The position numbers and the translations under genes are program-made. A stretch of 64,000 bases of DNA from Nitrospirae bacterium YQR-1 (GTDB taxonomy: Bacteria; Nitrospirota; Thermodesulfovibrionia; Thermodesulfovibrionales; Magnetobacteriaceae): contig JAMOBJ010000004.1 of assembly GCA_039908095.1 (NCBI GenBank), positions 1-64,000 of the forward strand, read 5' to 3'. The first letter of the stretch is position 1. The number at the start of each line of letters is the position of its first letter. Positions 16,713 through 25,730 of this stretch are shown here, piece after piece. The notes below the pieces were generated by a model. The model was not told the DNA's origin and did not search any database. It saw nothing but the letters and a program-made list of their open reading frames with translations.

Positions 16713-18059
16713 TCATTCAATGCCGTATTTCTTAAGTCTGTGCCTGAATTGTCGAAACGATATGTTAAGATATTTAGCCGCATCTGTTTTGTTTCCGTGG
16801 GCTATCTCAAGGGATTTTTTGAGATACAGCTTTTCTGTATCCATCAATATGTCATCAAGAAAAACCCCTTCCTGCGGAAACTCTATAGAAATAGCCTGCT
16901 CTTTGAGCTCTGCAGGGAGTTCATCTTCTGTAATTGTTTCTGCCTCGGAGAAGGTGAGCACTCTGTCTATGATGTTTTCAAGCTCTCTGACATTCCCCGG
17001 CCATGAGTATTTCATAAGAGCATCTACGGCACTGTTGGAAAACTTTCTGCCGGTTATGTTGTTTTTTTCCAGAAAGTGATCAATGAGTATAGGGATGTCG
17101 TCCCTTCTGCTTCTCAAAGGAGGAATGTGAAGTGGAATAACGTTTAACCTGTAATAGAGATCACTTCTGAATCTACCTGCAGTGGATTCATCTTTAAGAA
17201 TTTTGTTTGTTGCCGATATTACTCTGACATCAGTCGTAAGGTCTTTAGTTCCGCCGATTCTTCTGAAAGTGCCATCCTCAAGCACCCGAAGCAGCTTTGC
17301 CTGTAGTGAAAGGGGCATATCTCCGATTTCATCCAAAAAGATGGTGCCTGCATTTGCCACTTCAAAAAGCCCCTCTTTGTTTGAGGAGGCCCCTGTAAAA
17401 GAGCCCCTCATGTGGCCAAAAAGTTCACTCTCTAATAGACCCTCGGGCAGGGCTGCACAGTTTATCGCCACAAAATCATTTGCACACCGTTTGCTTAGCT
17501 TGTGAATGGCATGGGCAAGCAGCTCCTTACCGCATCCGGTCTCACCTGTTAATAACACATTTGAGTTGCTATCGGCCACCCTCGGAACCGCCATCAGAAG
17601 GTCCTTCATACTCTTACTCTTGCCCACTATATTTTCAAACCGGTAGCTGCCCTCCAGTTGGTCTTTCAAGTTTTTTACTTCCCTGCTCAACCGCCTTTTT
17701 TCAAGAGCTTTTTTTATTATTAACCGTATTTCGTCTATCTTAAATGGTTTATTTATATAGTCGTAAGCTCCGGCTTTCATCGCCTCTATGGCATCCTCGG
17801 TTGTTCCAAAAGCTGTTATCATTATTACAATTGTCTCGGGAGACTGCTCTTTCACTCCTTTTAAAACCTCAAATCCAGTTTGCAGCGGCATTTTTATATC
17901 TGTCAACACTATGTCAAATATGTCTTTCTTTACAGCTTCCAACCCCTCCTTACCGTCATAAGCGGAGAACACCTCATATCCCTCACCCTCTAAAAGCATT
18001 CTCAGGATTTCATTCATGCTCCTTTCATCTTCTACTATTAGGATTTTCCCAAATTCCAT
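16713..18059 (-). CDS. pilR: Sigma-54-dependent response regulator, PilR/NtrC type
   Basis: 448 residues. Receiver domain 1-120 with Asp54 in VLTDIKMP and KPF. AAA+ domain 140-375: Walker A GETGCGKE (172-179), the sigma-54 contact loop GSFTGA (219-224; the usual form is GAFTGA), Walker B IFLDEIGDMP, and arginine-finger region RRDDIPILI. The C-terminal Fis-type HTH ends LNISFRQFRHRLKKYGIE. It follows the PilS-like kinase by three bases and PilC precedes that, so type IV pilus regulation is likely. Confidence 0.88.
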   Translation of the reverse strand: MEFGKILIVEDERSMNEILRMLLEGEGYEVFSAYDGKEGLEAVKKDIFDIVLTDIKMPLQTGFEVLKGVKEQSPETIVIMITAFGTTEDAIEAMKAGAYDYINKPFKIDEIRLIIKKALEKRRLSREVKNLKDQLEGSYRFENIVGKSKSMKDLLMAVPRVADSNSNVLLTGETGCGKELLAHAIHKLSKRCANDFVAINCAALPEGLLESELFGHMRGSFTGASSNKEGLFEVANAGTIFLDEIGDMPLSLQAKLLRVLEDGTFRRIGGTKDLTTDVRVISATNKILKDESTAGRFRSDLYYRLNVIPLHIPPLRSRRDDIPILIDHFLEKNNITGRKFSNSAVDALMKYSWPGNVRELENIIDRVLTFSEAETITEDELPAELKEQAISIEFPQEGVFLDDILMDTEKLYLKKSLEIAHGNKTDAAKYLNISFRQFRHRLKKYGIE

Positions 18060-18062
18060 ATA

Positions 18063-19697
18063 TCAGCCTCCAGGCAAAAAGATGTCAAACGTGGTACCTT
18101 TTTGGGGAATACTTACTACCTTTATTTTCCCCGAGTGCTCCTCTATTATTCTGTACACTATGGCAAGGCCTAGGCCCGACCCCCCTCTTTTTGTTGTATA
18201 AAATGGATAAAATATCTTTTTTAAAACATCACTTTCTATCCCTGTTCCTGTGTCATTAAAGGTTATTTTAATAAAACTTCCGGCGGATTTGACTGAAATA
18301 TTAAGTTGCCCGCCGTTTACCAGCGATTGGAGGGCATTTATCCCGAGATTCAAAAACACCTGCTTAATTTTATCCTCATCACAAAGGATTAGAAATACCC
18401 TCTCCGGCTCGTCATAGTTAATGCTTATCTGCCTGCCACCCTCTACATACGTTATTACTGAGGTACGCAGCATGTCCACACTCTCACGCAGCACCTTGTT
18501 TAACTCCGCCATGGCCAGATTTGGAGGTTTGGGGCTTGAGTATATAAGAAAATCCGTGATAATCTTATTGAGTCTATCCATTTCCTTAATGGCGATGTCC
18601 ATAATACGAGTTGTACGCTCAGGTTTAAGCCTGCCGGAGAGACTGTCTTCACGGAGCATTTCAACTGAGCTTCTTAATGCCGCCAGGGGGTTTCTTATCT
18701 CATGGGCAATGTTTGCAGAAAGCTCTCCAATGGCCGCCAGTTTTTCCTTTTCTTTCATATCCCTCTGCAGCTCGGTTATCCTTGTTTGATCCTCAAAGGC
18801 TATAACAAACCCCATAAGCCGGTCGGAAGTATTTATGTGTGAGGATATCTTCATTTCTATAATTTTCTCGCTCTCATCACTGTAATCTGTAATTGTACCC
18901 TTAAAAATTCCGTTGGAGATTGGAACAGGCACAAACTTAAAAATATCTTCCAACGTTTTCTCAGTTGCCGTTTTTCTTGAAATGCCGGTGATTTTTTCGG
19001 CAGGCCTGTTAAAGAGTACTATATTGCCTATCTTGTCTGTGTAAATTAACCCTGCCGGTATGTTTTCTATAACCTCCAGATGAAAGGAATAGAGGTCCTG
19101 AAAATCGTTTTCAGCTTGTTTAAGAGTACTGGAGGTTTTTTCAAGCCTGATAAGAAGGTGACGGCTCAAGTAGGCGGTAAGAAAGAGAGCCGTTATATTA
19201 GCAAAGATGTTATAAAAGAAATCCTGGCCAATTAATACAGGTGAGTATGGAACTTTTAGTACCCGGTAAAATTGCAGCCCGATAAGCACACCATAGCCGA
19301 TTGAGTTTAAAGATGCCGTTACCATAATTGGAGGCCGGCCAAGCGTTACACCTGCCGATATTACATTTACAAGCAAAAGAAAGGAAAACCAGCTGTCTAT
19401 CCCCCCTGTTATGATAATTAGAAAAAGAATTAAAAAGATATCAAACACAATCTGAAAATAAGTAAACAAGTAAAACCTGTCGCCTGTTTCAACATCGCGG
19501 GTCTTTTGAAGCCTCTTGAGTATAAGTAGATAAAGAATTGTCAGAATGAATATGAACACTGCAAGGTTGGAAAGCAAAACAGGATATGGAAAAATGGCAA
19601 ACTTCCCGCCATAGAGGAAAAACGATGCAAGCAAAAGATAAGTGATAAAGACCCTGAGAAGTATCAGTGCCCTGACTTTTCTTATCTCACCAATCAA
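18063..19697 (-). CDS. pilS: Sensor histidine kinase, PilS type
   Basis: 544 residues from a TTG start overlapping the end of the pilC region by two bases of spacing. Six N-terminal transmembrane helices (about 12-185) are the PilS membrane sensor arrangement. A PAS domain (VIENIPAGLIYTDKIGNIVL) comes next, then HisKA with the phospho-His box IAHEIRNPLAALR, and HATPase with N box LNLGINALQSL, DTGTGI and GSGLGLAIVYRII. In Pseudomonas PilS senses pilin in the membrane and controls PilR and sigma-54-dependent pilA. The pilin gene itself is not in this window. Confidence 0.87.
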   Translation of the reverse strand: MIGEIRKVRALILLRVFITYLLLASFFLYGGKFAIFPYPVLLSNLAVFIFILTILYLLILKRLQKTRDVETGDRFYLFTYFQIVFDIFLILFLIIITGGIDSWFSFLLLVNVISAGVTLGRPPIMVTASLNSIGYGVLIGLQFYRVLKVPYSPVLIGQDFFYNIFANITALFLTAYLSRHLLIRLEKTSSTLKQAENDFQDLYSFHLEVIENIPAGLIYTDKIGNIVLFNRPAEKITGISRKTATEKTLEDIFKFVPVPISNGIFKGTITDYSDESEKIIEMKISSHINTSDRLMGFVIAFEDQTRITELQRDMKEKEKLAAIGELSANIAHEIRNPLAALRSSVEMLREDSLSGRLKPERTTRIMDIAIKEMDRLNKIITDFLIYSSPKPPNLAMAELNKVLRESVDMLRTSVITYVEGGRQISINYDEPERVFLILCDEDKIKQVFLNLGINALQSLVNGGQLNISVKSAGSFIKITFNDTGTGIESDVLKKIFYPFYTTKRGGSGLGLAIVYRIIEEHSGKIKVVSIPQKGTTFDIFLPGG

Positions 19698-19699
19698 CT

Positions 19700-20794
19700 T
19701 TACTTAATGAGCGTGACCATCTTGAAGATGGGCAAATACATGGCAACAACGGTAAAACCTACAGTTCCGCCAAGAAAAACAATCATCAGAGGTTCCATAA
19801 GAGCTGTCAGGTTTGAAACTGTGTTGTCAACCTCTTCATCATAAAAATCCGCTATTTTAGACAACATAGCATCCAAAGCTCCGGTTGACTCTCCTATTGC
19901 TATCATACTGGTAACCATGGGTGGAAAAACTCCAGCTTTACTTAGTGGGTCAGATAACGCCAACCCCTCCGTTACCGCGCTCCTTACCGTGTATATTGTT
20001 CTTTCTACAACTTTGTTGCCGGAGGTTTTTGCGGTATTTTCAAGCCCCTCCAAAATAGGCACACCGCTTGAGATTAGCGTGCCAAGGGTTCTTGTAAATT
20101 TAGCAACAGCCACCTTCCTTATAAGAATGCCAAATATGGGCAATTTCAATAATATCTGATCCGTAACGTATTTTCCCTTATCGGTACTGCGAATCTGTTT
20201 ATAAACAAACACGGCAGCCACCACAACTACAACAATCATTACGCCGCCCCAGCCCGCTATAAAACCACTCAGTGCTATAATCACCCTTGTCGGGGCAGGT
20301 AGCGTACCTCCAAGTGTGGCAAACATCTTGGCAAATGTCGGTACGACAAATACCATAATAACGCCTATACAGATAACCGCTATTGAGATAATAACAATCG
20401 GGTAAGTCATAGCCCCTTTTACTTTCTTTTTAAGCCTCATGGATTTTTCTATATAATCTGCCAGTCTCTGGAGCACGGTATCAAGAATACCGCCCGTTTC
20501 ACCCGCCTGAACCATGTTGGCATAAAGTTCGTCAAATACCTTAGGGTGCTTTTTTAAAGCATCGGAAAATGTCGCACCCCCTTCCACTTCTAATTTCATT
20601 TCACGTATAATATTCTTGAAGAAAGGATTTTCCGATTGCTCAGACAGTATATCCAGTGCCTGCACAAGTGGAAGTCCTGCATCAATCATTGTTGAAAACT
20701 GGCGTGTAAAAACCACTAAGTCTTTATCACTTACAGAGCCTCCCATTGAAAAACCTTTTTTCTTAGGCTGCCCTGCCACCTTTACTTCCGCCAT
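19700..20794 (-). CDS. pilC: Type IV pilus inner-membrane platform protein PilC (GspF family)
   Basis: 364 residues, slightly short of the usual ~400. Two repeated GspF domains are visible: VFTRQFSTMIDAGLPLVQAL (about 29-48) and FTRTLGTLISSGVPILEGL (about 232-250), each followed by the conserved QAGETGG / IAIGESTGAL motif. There are three hydrophobic helices (about 130-155, 180-200 and 335-358). It anchors the PilB/PilT motors in the inner membrane. Neighbouring pilS and pilR agree with a pilus locus; pilB, pilT and pilin genes lie elsewhere. Confidence 0.93.
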   Translation of the reverse strand: MAEVKVAGQPKKKGFSMGGSVSDKDLVVFTRQFSTMIDAGLPLVQALDILSEQSENPFFKNIIREMKLEVEGGATFSDALKKHPKVFDELYANMVQAGETGGILDTVLQRLADYIEKSMRLKKKVKGAMTYPIVIISIAVICIGVIMVFVVPTFAKMFATLGGTLPAPTRVIIALSGFIAGWGGVMIVVVVVAAVFVYKQIRSTDKGKYVTDQILLKLPIFGILIRKVAVAKFTRTLGTLISSGVPILEGLENTAKTSGNKVVERTIYTVRSAVTEGLALSDPLSKAGVFPPMVTSMIAIGESTGALDAMLSKIADFYDEEVDNTVSNLTALMEPLMIVFLGGTVGFTVVAMYLPIFKMVTLIK

Positions 20795-20890
20795 CTTTTC
20801 CTCCTTATCCTTCCGGTTCAGTTGAAAAATATTTTACATTAAAATCATAATTTGTACTTATAATTTATTAAAAATTAAGCCACATGTAAA

Positions 20891-21322
20891 TTAAGGTTTT
20901 TTGAAGTTTTTTAAGTAAACTATACAATCCTCGCAATTTACCCCGTTTTCCTTGATACATCTCTTTTTGCTTAACTCCCAGCATGACATAGACTTATCAA
21001 CAAAAGCTGAACAAATACTTTTCTTTTGCTCAGGACAGCTTGTTATCTCCCAGCATGGAGCATAGTCCAGAAGGAGCTTTAAACCTTCAATACTTATCTT
21101 TCTCTGGTGAATCAGGTCTCTTATGCAATGCAACCACTTAACGTCATTTTCCGAGTAATATCTGTTTTTATTTCTTCTTGCCGGTTTGATAAGCCCGTGT
21201 CTTTCGTACAATCTCAGTGTCTGATCGGTTATGCCTACCAACTCGGCAGCCACTCCGATTGCATAGAGGGGTAAATCATTTTTGTGCAAAGGTGAATTCT
21301 TTTTTGTTTCCAGTTTTTTCAT
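20891..21322 (-). CDS. MerR-family transcriptional regulator with Cys-rich C-terminus
   Basis: About 143 residues from ATG 21322 (GGGAAGG before it); an in-frame GTG six codons upstream is less likely. The N-terminal MerR DNA-binding domain is clear: YAIGVAAELVGITDQTLRLY followed by ERHGLIKPARRNKNRYYSEN, closest in style to HspR-like regulators. The C-terminal ~65 residues contain eight Cys (CWEITSCPEQKKSIC, CWELSKKRC, CEDC), which could bind a metal or an Fe-S cluster, or act as a thiol sensor. A palindromic candidate operator lies 54 bases upstream, suggesting autoregulation. Target genes are unknown. Confidence 0.8.
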   Translation of the reverse strand: MKKLETKKNSPLHKNDLPLYAIGVAAELVGITDQTLRLYERHGLIKPARRNKNRYYSENDVKWLHCIRDLIHQRKISIEGLKLLLDYAPCWEITSCPEQKKSICSAFVDKSMSCWELSKKRCIKENGVNCEDCIVYLKNFKKP

Positions 21323-21375
21323 ATACCTTCCCTTCAGCACCTATAATAAAGTAATTAGTAATTGACATTACCAAC

Positions 21376-21387
21376 ATTAGTACTAAT
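21376..21387. promoter_or_regulatory. Perfect palindrome upstream of the MerR-type gene (candidate operator)
   Basis: ATTAGTACTAAT is a perfect 12-bp palindrome about 54 bases before the MerR-type start, with a related half site (AATTAGTAATT) at about 21351-21362. On the minus strand TTGATT and TTATAT hexamers with 16-base spacing lie just upstream of it, so a bound regulator would sit at the start of transcription. Confidence 0.35.
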
Positions 21388-21470
21388 ATAACCTATTAGA
21401 ATTAAAAAATCAAGAAATTTTTGGTTCCTTTCCGTTTTGTGTGGGTAAGAATATTAATAAAGGGGGTTTA

Positions 21471-21565
21471 ATACCAAGTAGCAGTCAAAAGAGTAACGAG
21501 GCGGCTGGGAGAAAGCTACGCAGAGGTACTAATACCATGTTGCAATCAAAAAAGTAAATGAGAAG
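21471..21565. repeat. MITE-like repeat family R1, rearranged copy D
   Basis: ATACCAAGTAGCAGTCAAAAGAGTAACGAGGCGGC matches the left arm of R1 (first 20 bases ATACCAAGTAGCAGTCAAAA). A second, decayed left arm starts at 21532 (ATACCATGTTGCAATCAAAA). The right arms are missing, so this is two half copies in tandem. Confidence 0.7.
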
Positions 21566-21609
21566 AACCACCCCACCCTGCGGGCCCCCGCCTTTTTAAG
21601 GAGGGGTGG

Positions 21610-21645
21610 GGAAGGCACCTCGTAAGGTAACGGCCGGTGCCTTCC
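21610..21645 (-). terminator. Hairpin(s) after the alpha/beta-barrel gene
   Basis: GGAAGGCACC and GGTGCCTTCC pair perfectly over 10 bases around a 16-base loop, 10 bases after the minus-strand stop codon at 21656. A second GC-rich stem (CCACCCC with GGGGTGG) lies just beyond, at 21570-21610. No U-run follows directly, so this is a probable but not classic terminator. Confidence 0.45.
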
Positions 21646-21655
21646 ATAAGTTCCC

Positions 21656-21940
21656 TTATGCTACCTGATAAATTCTGACCTCGGGTGTGGCCTTGATGTA
21701 CGGTTTCAGAGCCTCAACCACATCTTTATTAAACAGATCGCTGGTAAGGTATGCCTTAGCTGAATCCACAGTGTCAAAACCGTGCAGCACTTGTACATCC
21801 TCATCACGTACGAGTAATTCCTTAGATTTTGCGCCGGTAATGCCGCTTAAAAAAGGTTGTTTATACTTTGTATATACACCTGCTGCATTAGGCCTGTCTG
21901 CTGCATCAATTTTCAATGTTATTTCAAGGTATGCGCTCAT
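21656..21940 (-). CDS. Small protein, possible dimeric alpha/beta-barrel (ABM-like)
   Basis: About 94 residues from ATG 21940 behind AGGAGA; a longer start at 21979 lacks a site. The pattern AYLEITLKIDAADRP ... ELLVRDEDVQVLHGFDTVDS ... AKAYLTSDLFNKDVVEALKP ... PEVRIYQVA has the beta-alpha-beta layout of small antibiotic-biosynthesis-monooxygenase or EthD-like barrels: a strand, a charged helix, a 'gfdt-vdsAkaylts-F' segment, and a last strand. I do not see catalytic residues. Divergent from nirS with ~400 bases between. Function unknown. Confidence 0.55.
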   Translation of the reverse strand: MSAYLEITLKIDAADRPNAAGVYTKYKQPFLSGITGAKSKELLVRDEDVQVLHGFDTVDSAKAYLTSDLFNKDVVEALKPYIKATPEVRIYQVA

Positions 21941-22018
21941 AGTATCTCCTCTTTTGAAATGTTTTTTGTTTAATGACAACTAAGCTGTCTTTTAGTGTTA
22001 TCTAAGTGTTATATTAAA

Positions 22019-22045
22019 TCATATTATTTGAGGTTTATAATATGA
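22019..22045. promoter_or_regulatory. Inverted repeat between the divergent genes
   Basis: TCATATTAT and ATAATATGA are perfect 9-bp arms around a 9-base centre, in the ~400-base AT-rich region between the small barrel gene and nirS. It could be an operator for either side; no known consensus fits. Confidence 0.3.
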
Positions 22046-22265
22046 TTTGTAACATATTGTACAAAAATACTAAGCAGACCATCATATTTTAACACAGTGC
22101 AAATGTCTGTGACTATCAAAAATTAAATAATGCAGAAGCAACATCTTAGTGACTTAAGTTACATACCCAATAGTGCGCTTCAGTATAGATTTATGAAATG
22201 TTACTTTAGTAGCCGGGCTATTAAAGTGAGACATGAATATAATAACAACTGTGAGTTAATTTTGT

Positions 22266-22280
22266 GACAACGACGTTGTC
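22266..22280. promoter_or_regulatory. GACAAC-GAC-GTTGTC palindrome upstream of nirS
   Basis: A perfect 6-bp inverted repeat with a 3-base centre, overlapping a TGTGA half site (22263-22267), 55 bases before the nirS start. The position suits a regulator of the nir operon. It does not match the FNR/DNR consensus TTGAT-N4-ATCAA, so the regulator is open. Confidence 0.35.
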
Positions 22281-22335
22281 TATGAACATAAAAAAAATAG
22301 GGGGTAAATAAGGAACAACCGTTCTGAAACAGTCT

Positions 22336-24048
22336 ATGGTGAAAAAAAGTAAAAGTCTTTTAGTATTGTTAGTGCTGGCGATATTAGTGTCCTCAGGGGC
22401 ATATGCTGAGGACAAAAAAACCACAACGGCAGATAAGAAAGCCACCGCAGATAAGAAAGCCACTGCGGATAAGAAAGCTACACCAGAGAAAAAGCCGCCT
22501 CCCCCAATAACAGCGGCTGAGATGACAAAAGCGACAGGGATTTATTTTGACAGATGTGCAGGTTGTCACGGTATGTTAAGAAAGGGAGCTACAGGTTCTG
22601 CTCTTACGCCCGACAAAATGGAAAACATCGGAACTGAAAATCTGAAGTTAATCCTGACAAACGGATTACCCGGCGGTATGCCCGACTGGGGTAAACAAGG
22701 TGTTATGCCTCCTGAGGAAATTGATCTGGTAGCTCGTTATATTCAACATGAGCCACCGTCACCTGCTGAGATGTCTTTAGAGCAGATGAAGAGCTCAAGA
22801 AAGGTGCATTTGCAGCCTGACAGCAGGCCAAAGGCGCCGGAGCATAATCGTGACTGGCAAAACTTCATGGGTATCATCTTAAGAGATACCGGAAAGGTTG
22901 CCATTGTGGACGGTGATACCAAAGAACTCGTAAATATTGTAGATACCGGATTTGCCGTGCACATACTAAGATCCAGCGCATCCGGCAGATATTTCTACTC
23001 TATCGGAAGAGATGGAAAAACTACGCTCATCGACCTGTGGCTGAAAAAACCTGATAAGGTGGCGGAGGTAAAAACATGCTATGACGCAAGAAGCGTTGAC
23101 ACAAGCAAATACAAGGGAACAGCCGGCGACTTTATTGATAAGCTGGCTATTGTAGGCTGCTACTGGCCGCCAAGTTTTGTCGTGCTTGACGGTGAGACAC
23201 TTGAGCCTTTGAAAATAGTAAACACCAGCAGCTACACCTATGATACCAACGAGTTTTTAAGAGAAGCGAGAGTTGCTTCCATCGTTGCATCCACGCATGA
23301 TCCTCTTTGGGTAGTCAATATAAAAGAAACCGGACAGACATGGCTGGTGGATTACTCTGACCTTAAAAACCTCAAGCTTGCCGCCATTGACACGGAGAGA
23401 TTCCTTCATGACGGTGGATGGGATTCAACGCAAAGGTATTTCCTTGTCGCTGCAAATATGAAAAACACTGTTGTTGTTGTAGATACTATCGATAAAAAGC
23501 TTGTAGCGAAAGTAGAGACCGGTGTGAAGCCGCACCCTGGACGCGGAGCAAATATCAAACATTCCGAATTAGGTCCGATATGGTGTACAGGCCACCTTGG
23601 CGACAACACAATAGCATGTATTGGCACAGACCCTGTAAACCATAAAAACAATGCATGGAAAGTCGTAAAGAAAATCAAACTGCCTGGCGAGGGCGGCGGT
23701 AATCTCTTTGTCAAAACACATCCTAAATCTGACTATATGTGGGCTGACAGACCGTTAAATCCTGATGCTAAGCTCCAGAGATCCGTATTTGTAGTTGACA
23801 AAAAGACACTTGAGGTTGTAAAAACAATCGAAATGCCTGATAAGTATAAGGGCAGGGCGGTACACTTTGAGTTTAACAAAGCCGGAGACGAGATTTGGGT
23901 ATCCGTTTGGGGTAAAAAGGCCGATACAACAGCTCTGTTGGTTTATGACGCAAAAACATTTGCTATCAAAAACGAAATCACAGGCGACTGGGTAAGGACT
24001 CCTACCGGACACTTTAATGTTTACAATACAAAAGATGACATCTATTAA
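22336..24048 (+). CDS. nirS: Cytochrome cd1 nitrite reductase
   Basis: 570 residues. Reduces nitrite to nitric oxide in the periplasm. Signal peptide (1-24), then a Lys-rich repeat linker (ADKKAT three times, about 32-49). The cytochrome c domain has CAGCH (74-78) and its candidate Met ligand near GLPGGMPDW. The C-terminal d1 propeller has His209 in FAVHILRSSASGRY with GRDG after it (heme d1 proximal ligand region), and His420 in GHLGD and His461 in KTHPKS, which I align with the two catalytic distal His. The end TPTGHFNVYNTKDDIY is the family's signature C-terminus. All key residues are present, so it should be active. First gene of a five-gene d1 operon. Confidence 0.95.
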   Translation: MVKKSKSLLVLLVLAILVSSGAYAEDKKTTTADKKATADKKATADKKATPEKKPPPPITAAEMTKATGIYFDRCAGCHGMLRKGATGSALTPDKMENIGTENLKLILTNGLPGGMPDWGKQGVMPPEEIDLVARYIQHEPPSPAEMSLEQMKSSRKVHLQPDSRPKAPEHNRDWQNFMGIILRDTGKVAIVDGDTKELVNIVDTGFAVHILRSSASGRYFYSIGRDGKTTLIDLWLKKPDKVAEVKTCYDARSVDTSKYKGTAGDFIDKLAIVGCYWPPSFVVLDGETLEPLKIVNTSSYTYDTNEFLREARVASIVASTHDPLWVVNIKETGQTWLVDYSDLKNLKLAAIDTERFLHDGGWDSTQRYFLVAANMKNTVVVVDTIDKKLVAKVETGVKPHPGRGANIKHSELGPIWCTGHLGDNTIACIGTDPVNHKNNAWKVVKKIKLPGEGGGNLFVKTHPKSDYMWADRPLNPDAKLQRSVFVVDKKTLEVVKTIEMPDKYKGRAVHFEFNKAGDEIWVSVWGKKADTTALLVYDAKTFAIKNEITGDWVRTPTGHFNVYNTKDDIY

Positions 24049-24056
24049 TCACTCAG

Positions 24057-25730
24057 TTGATGTTTTTTAAGTACTTTGTAGCAGTAGTGATAGTTATAGT
24101 GCTCCTTCCCGTTTCAGCATTGTGTGGAGACGGGGAGGAGTACAACAAATATTGTTCACAATGTCATGGAGCGGACAGGCTGGGAAAAACAGCCTCTCCG
24201 CTTCTTCCACCTCTTCTTAAGAAGTACTCCGACCAGGCTCTTACAAAAGTCATAAGGGAAGGATTGCCCGCAACTCAGATGCCCTCGTTTCCGGATACCT
24301 CGGATGCTGAGGTAAAAAATATAATTTCTTTTGTCAGATCCCCGGCAACGGTAAAGTGGGACAAGAGTGATATTTTACAAAGCATAACACTTAACAAAAC
24401 TGAAATAAACCCGGTCAGTATCGAGCAGTTTAAGAAAATTGTTGACAAAAAAAACATAACCGCTGTTGTTGAAAGAGGTAGGAATAAAGTATGGATAATG
24501 TATAACGACAGGGCTTTTGACTGGTTTGATTTCCAAAACGTCCACGGTGGCGGGAAGTTTTCAACAGATGGAAAAATGTTTTTTATTCCCTCAAGAGACG
24601 GCTGGATAGGCAAGTATAACCTTACTGATGAGCGCTACTACGGCAAGGTAAGAGCCTGTGTGAATCTTAGAAATATAAGTCTCTCAAGAGATGGTAAATA
24701 TATATTGGCGGCGTGCCTTATGCCGCAGCAAATAGAAATTTTATCGGCGGCCGACCTGAGTCCGGTTAAGACCCTGGAGGTTCCAGGACGCATTAACGCT
24801 ATCTATGAAACGTATAGTGACGATAAGGCTCTGTTTACAATAAACGAAAAGCCGCTAATCGGCAAATTAAACACAATTGATTTTAAGATAGACTACACTA
24901 CAGTTGAATGTACTTTCGATGATTTCTTTATAGATCCTCTAGAGCGGTATGTAGTTGGTACCTCACGAGGTAAAAAGCTGGTAATAGTTTATGATCTTCA
25001 TACGGAAAAAGAAGTTTATAGAAGAGAGATGGAGAGTATGCCCCACCTTGCGCCTGCCGCTTTTTGGTATAGCGGCGGGGATTTTTATTTTGCGACTCCT
25101 CACATAAGTAAACCCACCATATCAGTATGGAAAATGTATAACTGGGATATGGTTAAAGAGATAGAAATCGGGGGTGAGGGGTTTTTTGTAAAGACAACGC
25201 CTAAAACTCCTTATTTATGGATAGACAATGGGTCGGATAAACTGGTCTTATTAAATAAAAAAGACTTCAGTATGAGGGAAATAACGCCACTTAAGGGCAA
25301 AAAGGCAACGCATACGGAGTTTACCGGCGATGGCTCTATTGCTATGGTTAGCGTGTTTGACCCTGATGGTGAATTGGTGTTTTATGACTCGGCAACTTTA
25401 AAAGAGCTAAAGAGGGTTAAGGCCGTTTTGCCGGTTGGGAAATACAATTTTGTGCATAAATCCCGCTCATATGAGAAGTTTCAACTTGGACAGGAGGTAT
25501 TTAATGTAAAGTGCTGGGGCTGCCACCACACGACCCGTGAGGCCTTCGGTCCCTCTTTCAAGTGGATTGTAAATAACAGAGATGAAGGTAAAATTGTTGC
25601 CCACATAGTTGACCCTGAAAAGTCTGCAAAAGAGCAGTACAGTAAAACCTCGGCAATGCCTCACCTTAACTTGAAAAAGGAAGAGTTGGAAGTGATTTTA
25701 AGATTTATGTATGAGTTTAAGGATAACTAA
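24057..25730 (+). CDS. NirN-like heme d1 protein with cytochrome c domains at both ends
   Basis: 557 residues, starting eight bases after nirS. Signal peptide 1-23; N-terminal cytochrome c with CSQCH (33-37). Residues ~110-460 form a d1-type eight-bladed propeller with His163 in NVHGGGKFS and SRDG after it, matching the proximal-ligand region of NirS and NirF. A second cytochrome c follows, CWGCH (486-490), with a Met in AMPHL (534). Known NirN (~490 residues) has only the N-terminal heme c. It makes the last double bond of heme d1. The extra C-terminal heme c could act as the electron outlet, taking the place of a separate NirC or NirM. The two distal His of NirS are not obvious, arguing against a second nitrite reductase. 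Confidence 0.8.
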   Translation: MMFFKYFVAVVIVIVLLPVSALCGDGEEYNKYCSQCHGADRLGKTASPLLPPLLKKYSDQALTKVIREGLPATQMPSFPDTSDAEVKNIISFVRSPATVKWDKSDILQSITLNKTEINPVSIEQFKKIVDKKNITAVVERGRNKVWIMYNDRAFDWFDFQNVHGGGKFSTDGKMFFIPSRDGWIGKYNLTDERYYGKVRACVNLRNISLSRDGKYILAACLMPQQIEILSAADLSPVKTLEVPGRINAIYETYSDDKALFTINEKPLIGKLNTIDFKIDYTTVECTFDDFFIDPLERYVVGTSRGKKLVIVYDLHTEKEVYRREMESMPHLAPAAFWYSGGDFYFATPHISKPTISVWKMYNWDMVKEIEIGGEGFFVKTTPKTPYLWIDNGSDKLVLLNKKDFSMREITPLKGKKATHTEFTGDGSIAMVSVFDPDGELVFYDSATLKELKRVKAVLPVGKYNFVHKSRSYEKFQLGQEVFNVKCWGCHHTTREAFGPSFKWIVNNRDEGKIVAHIVDPEKSAKEQYSKTSAMPHLNLKKEELEVILRFMYEFKDN

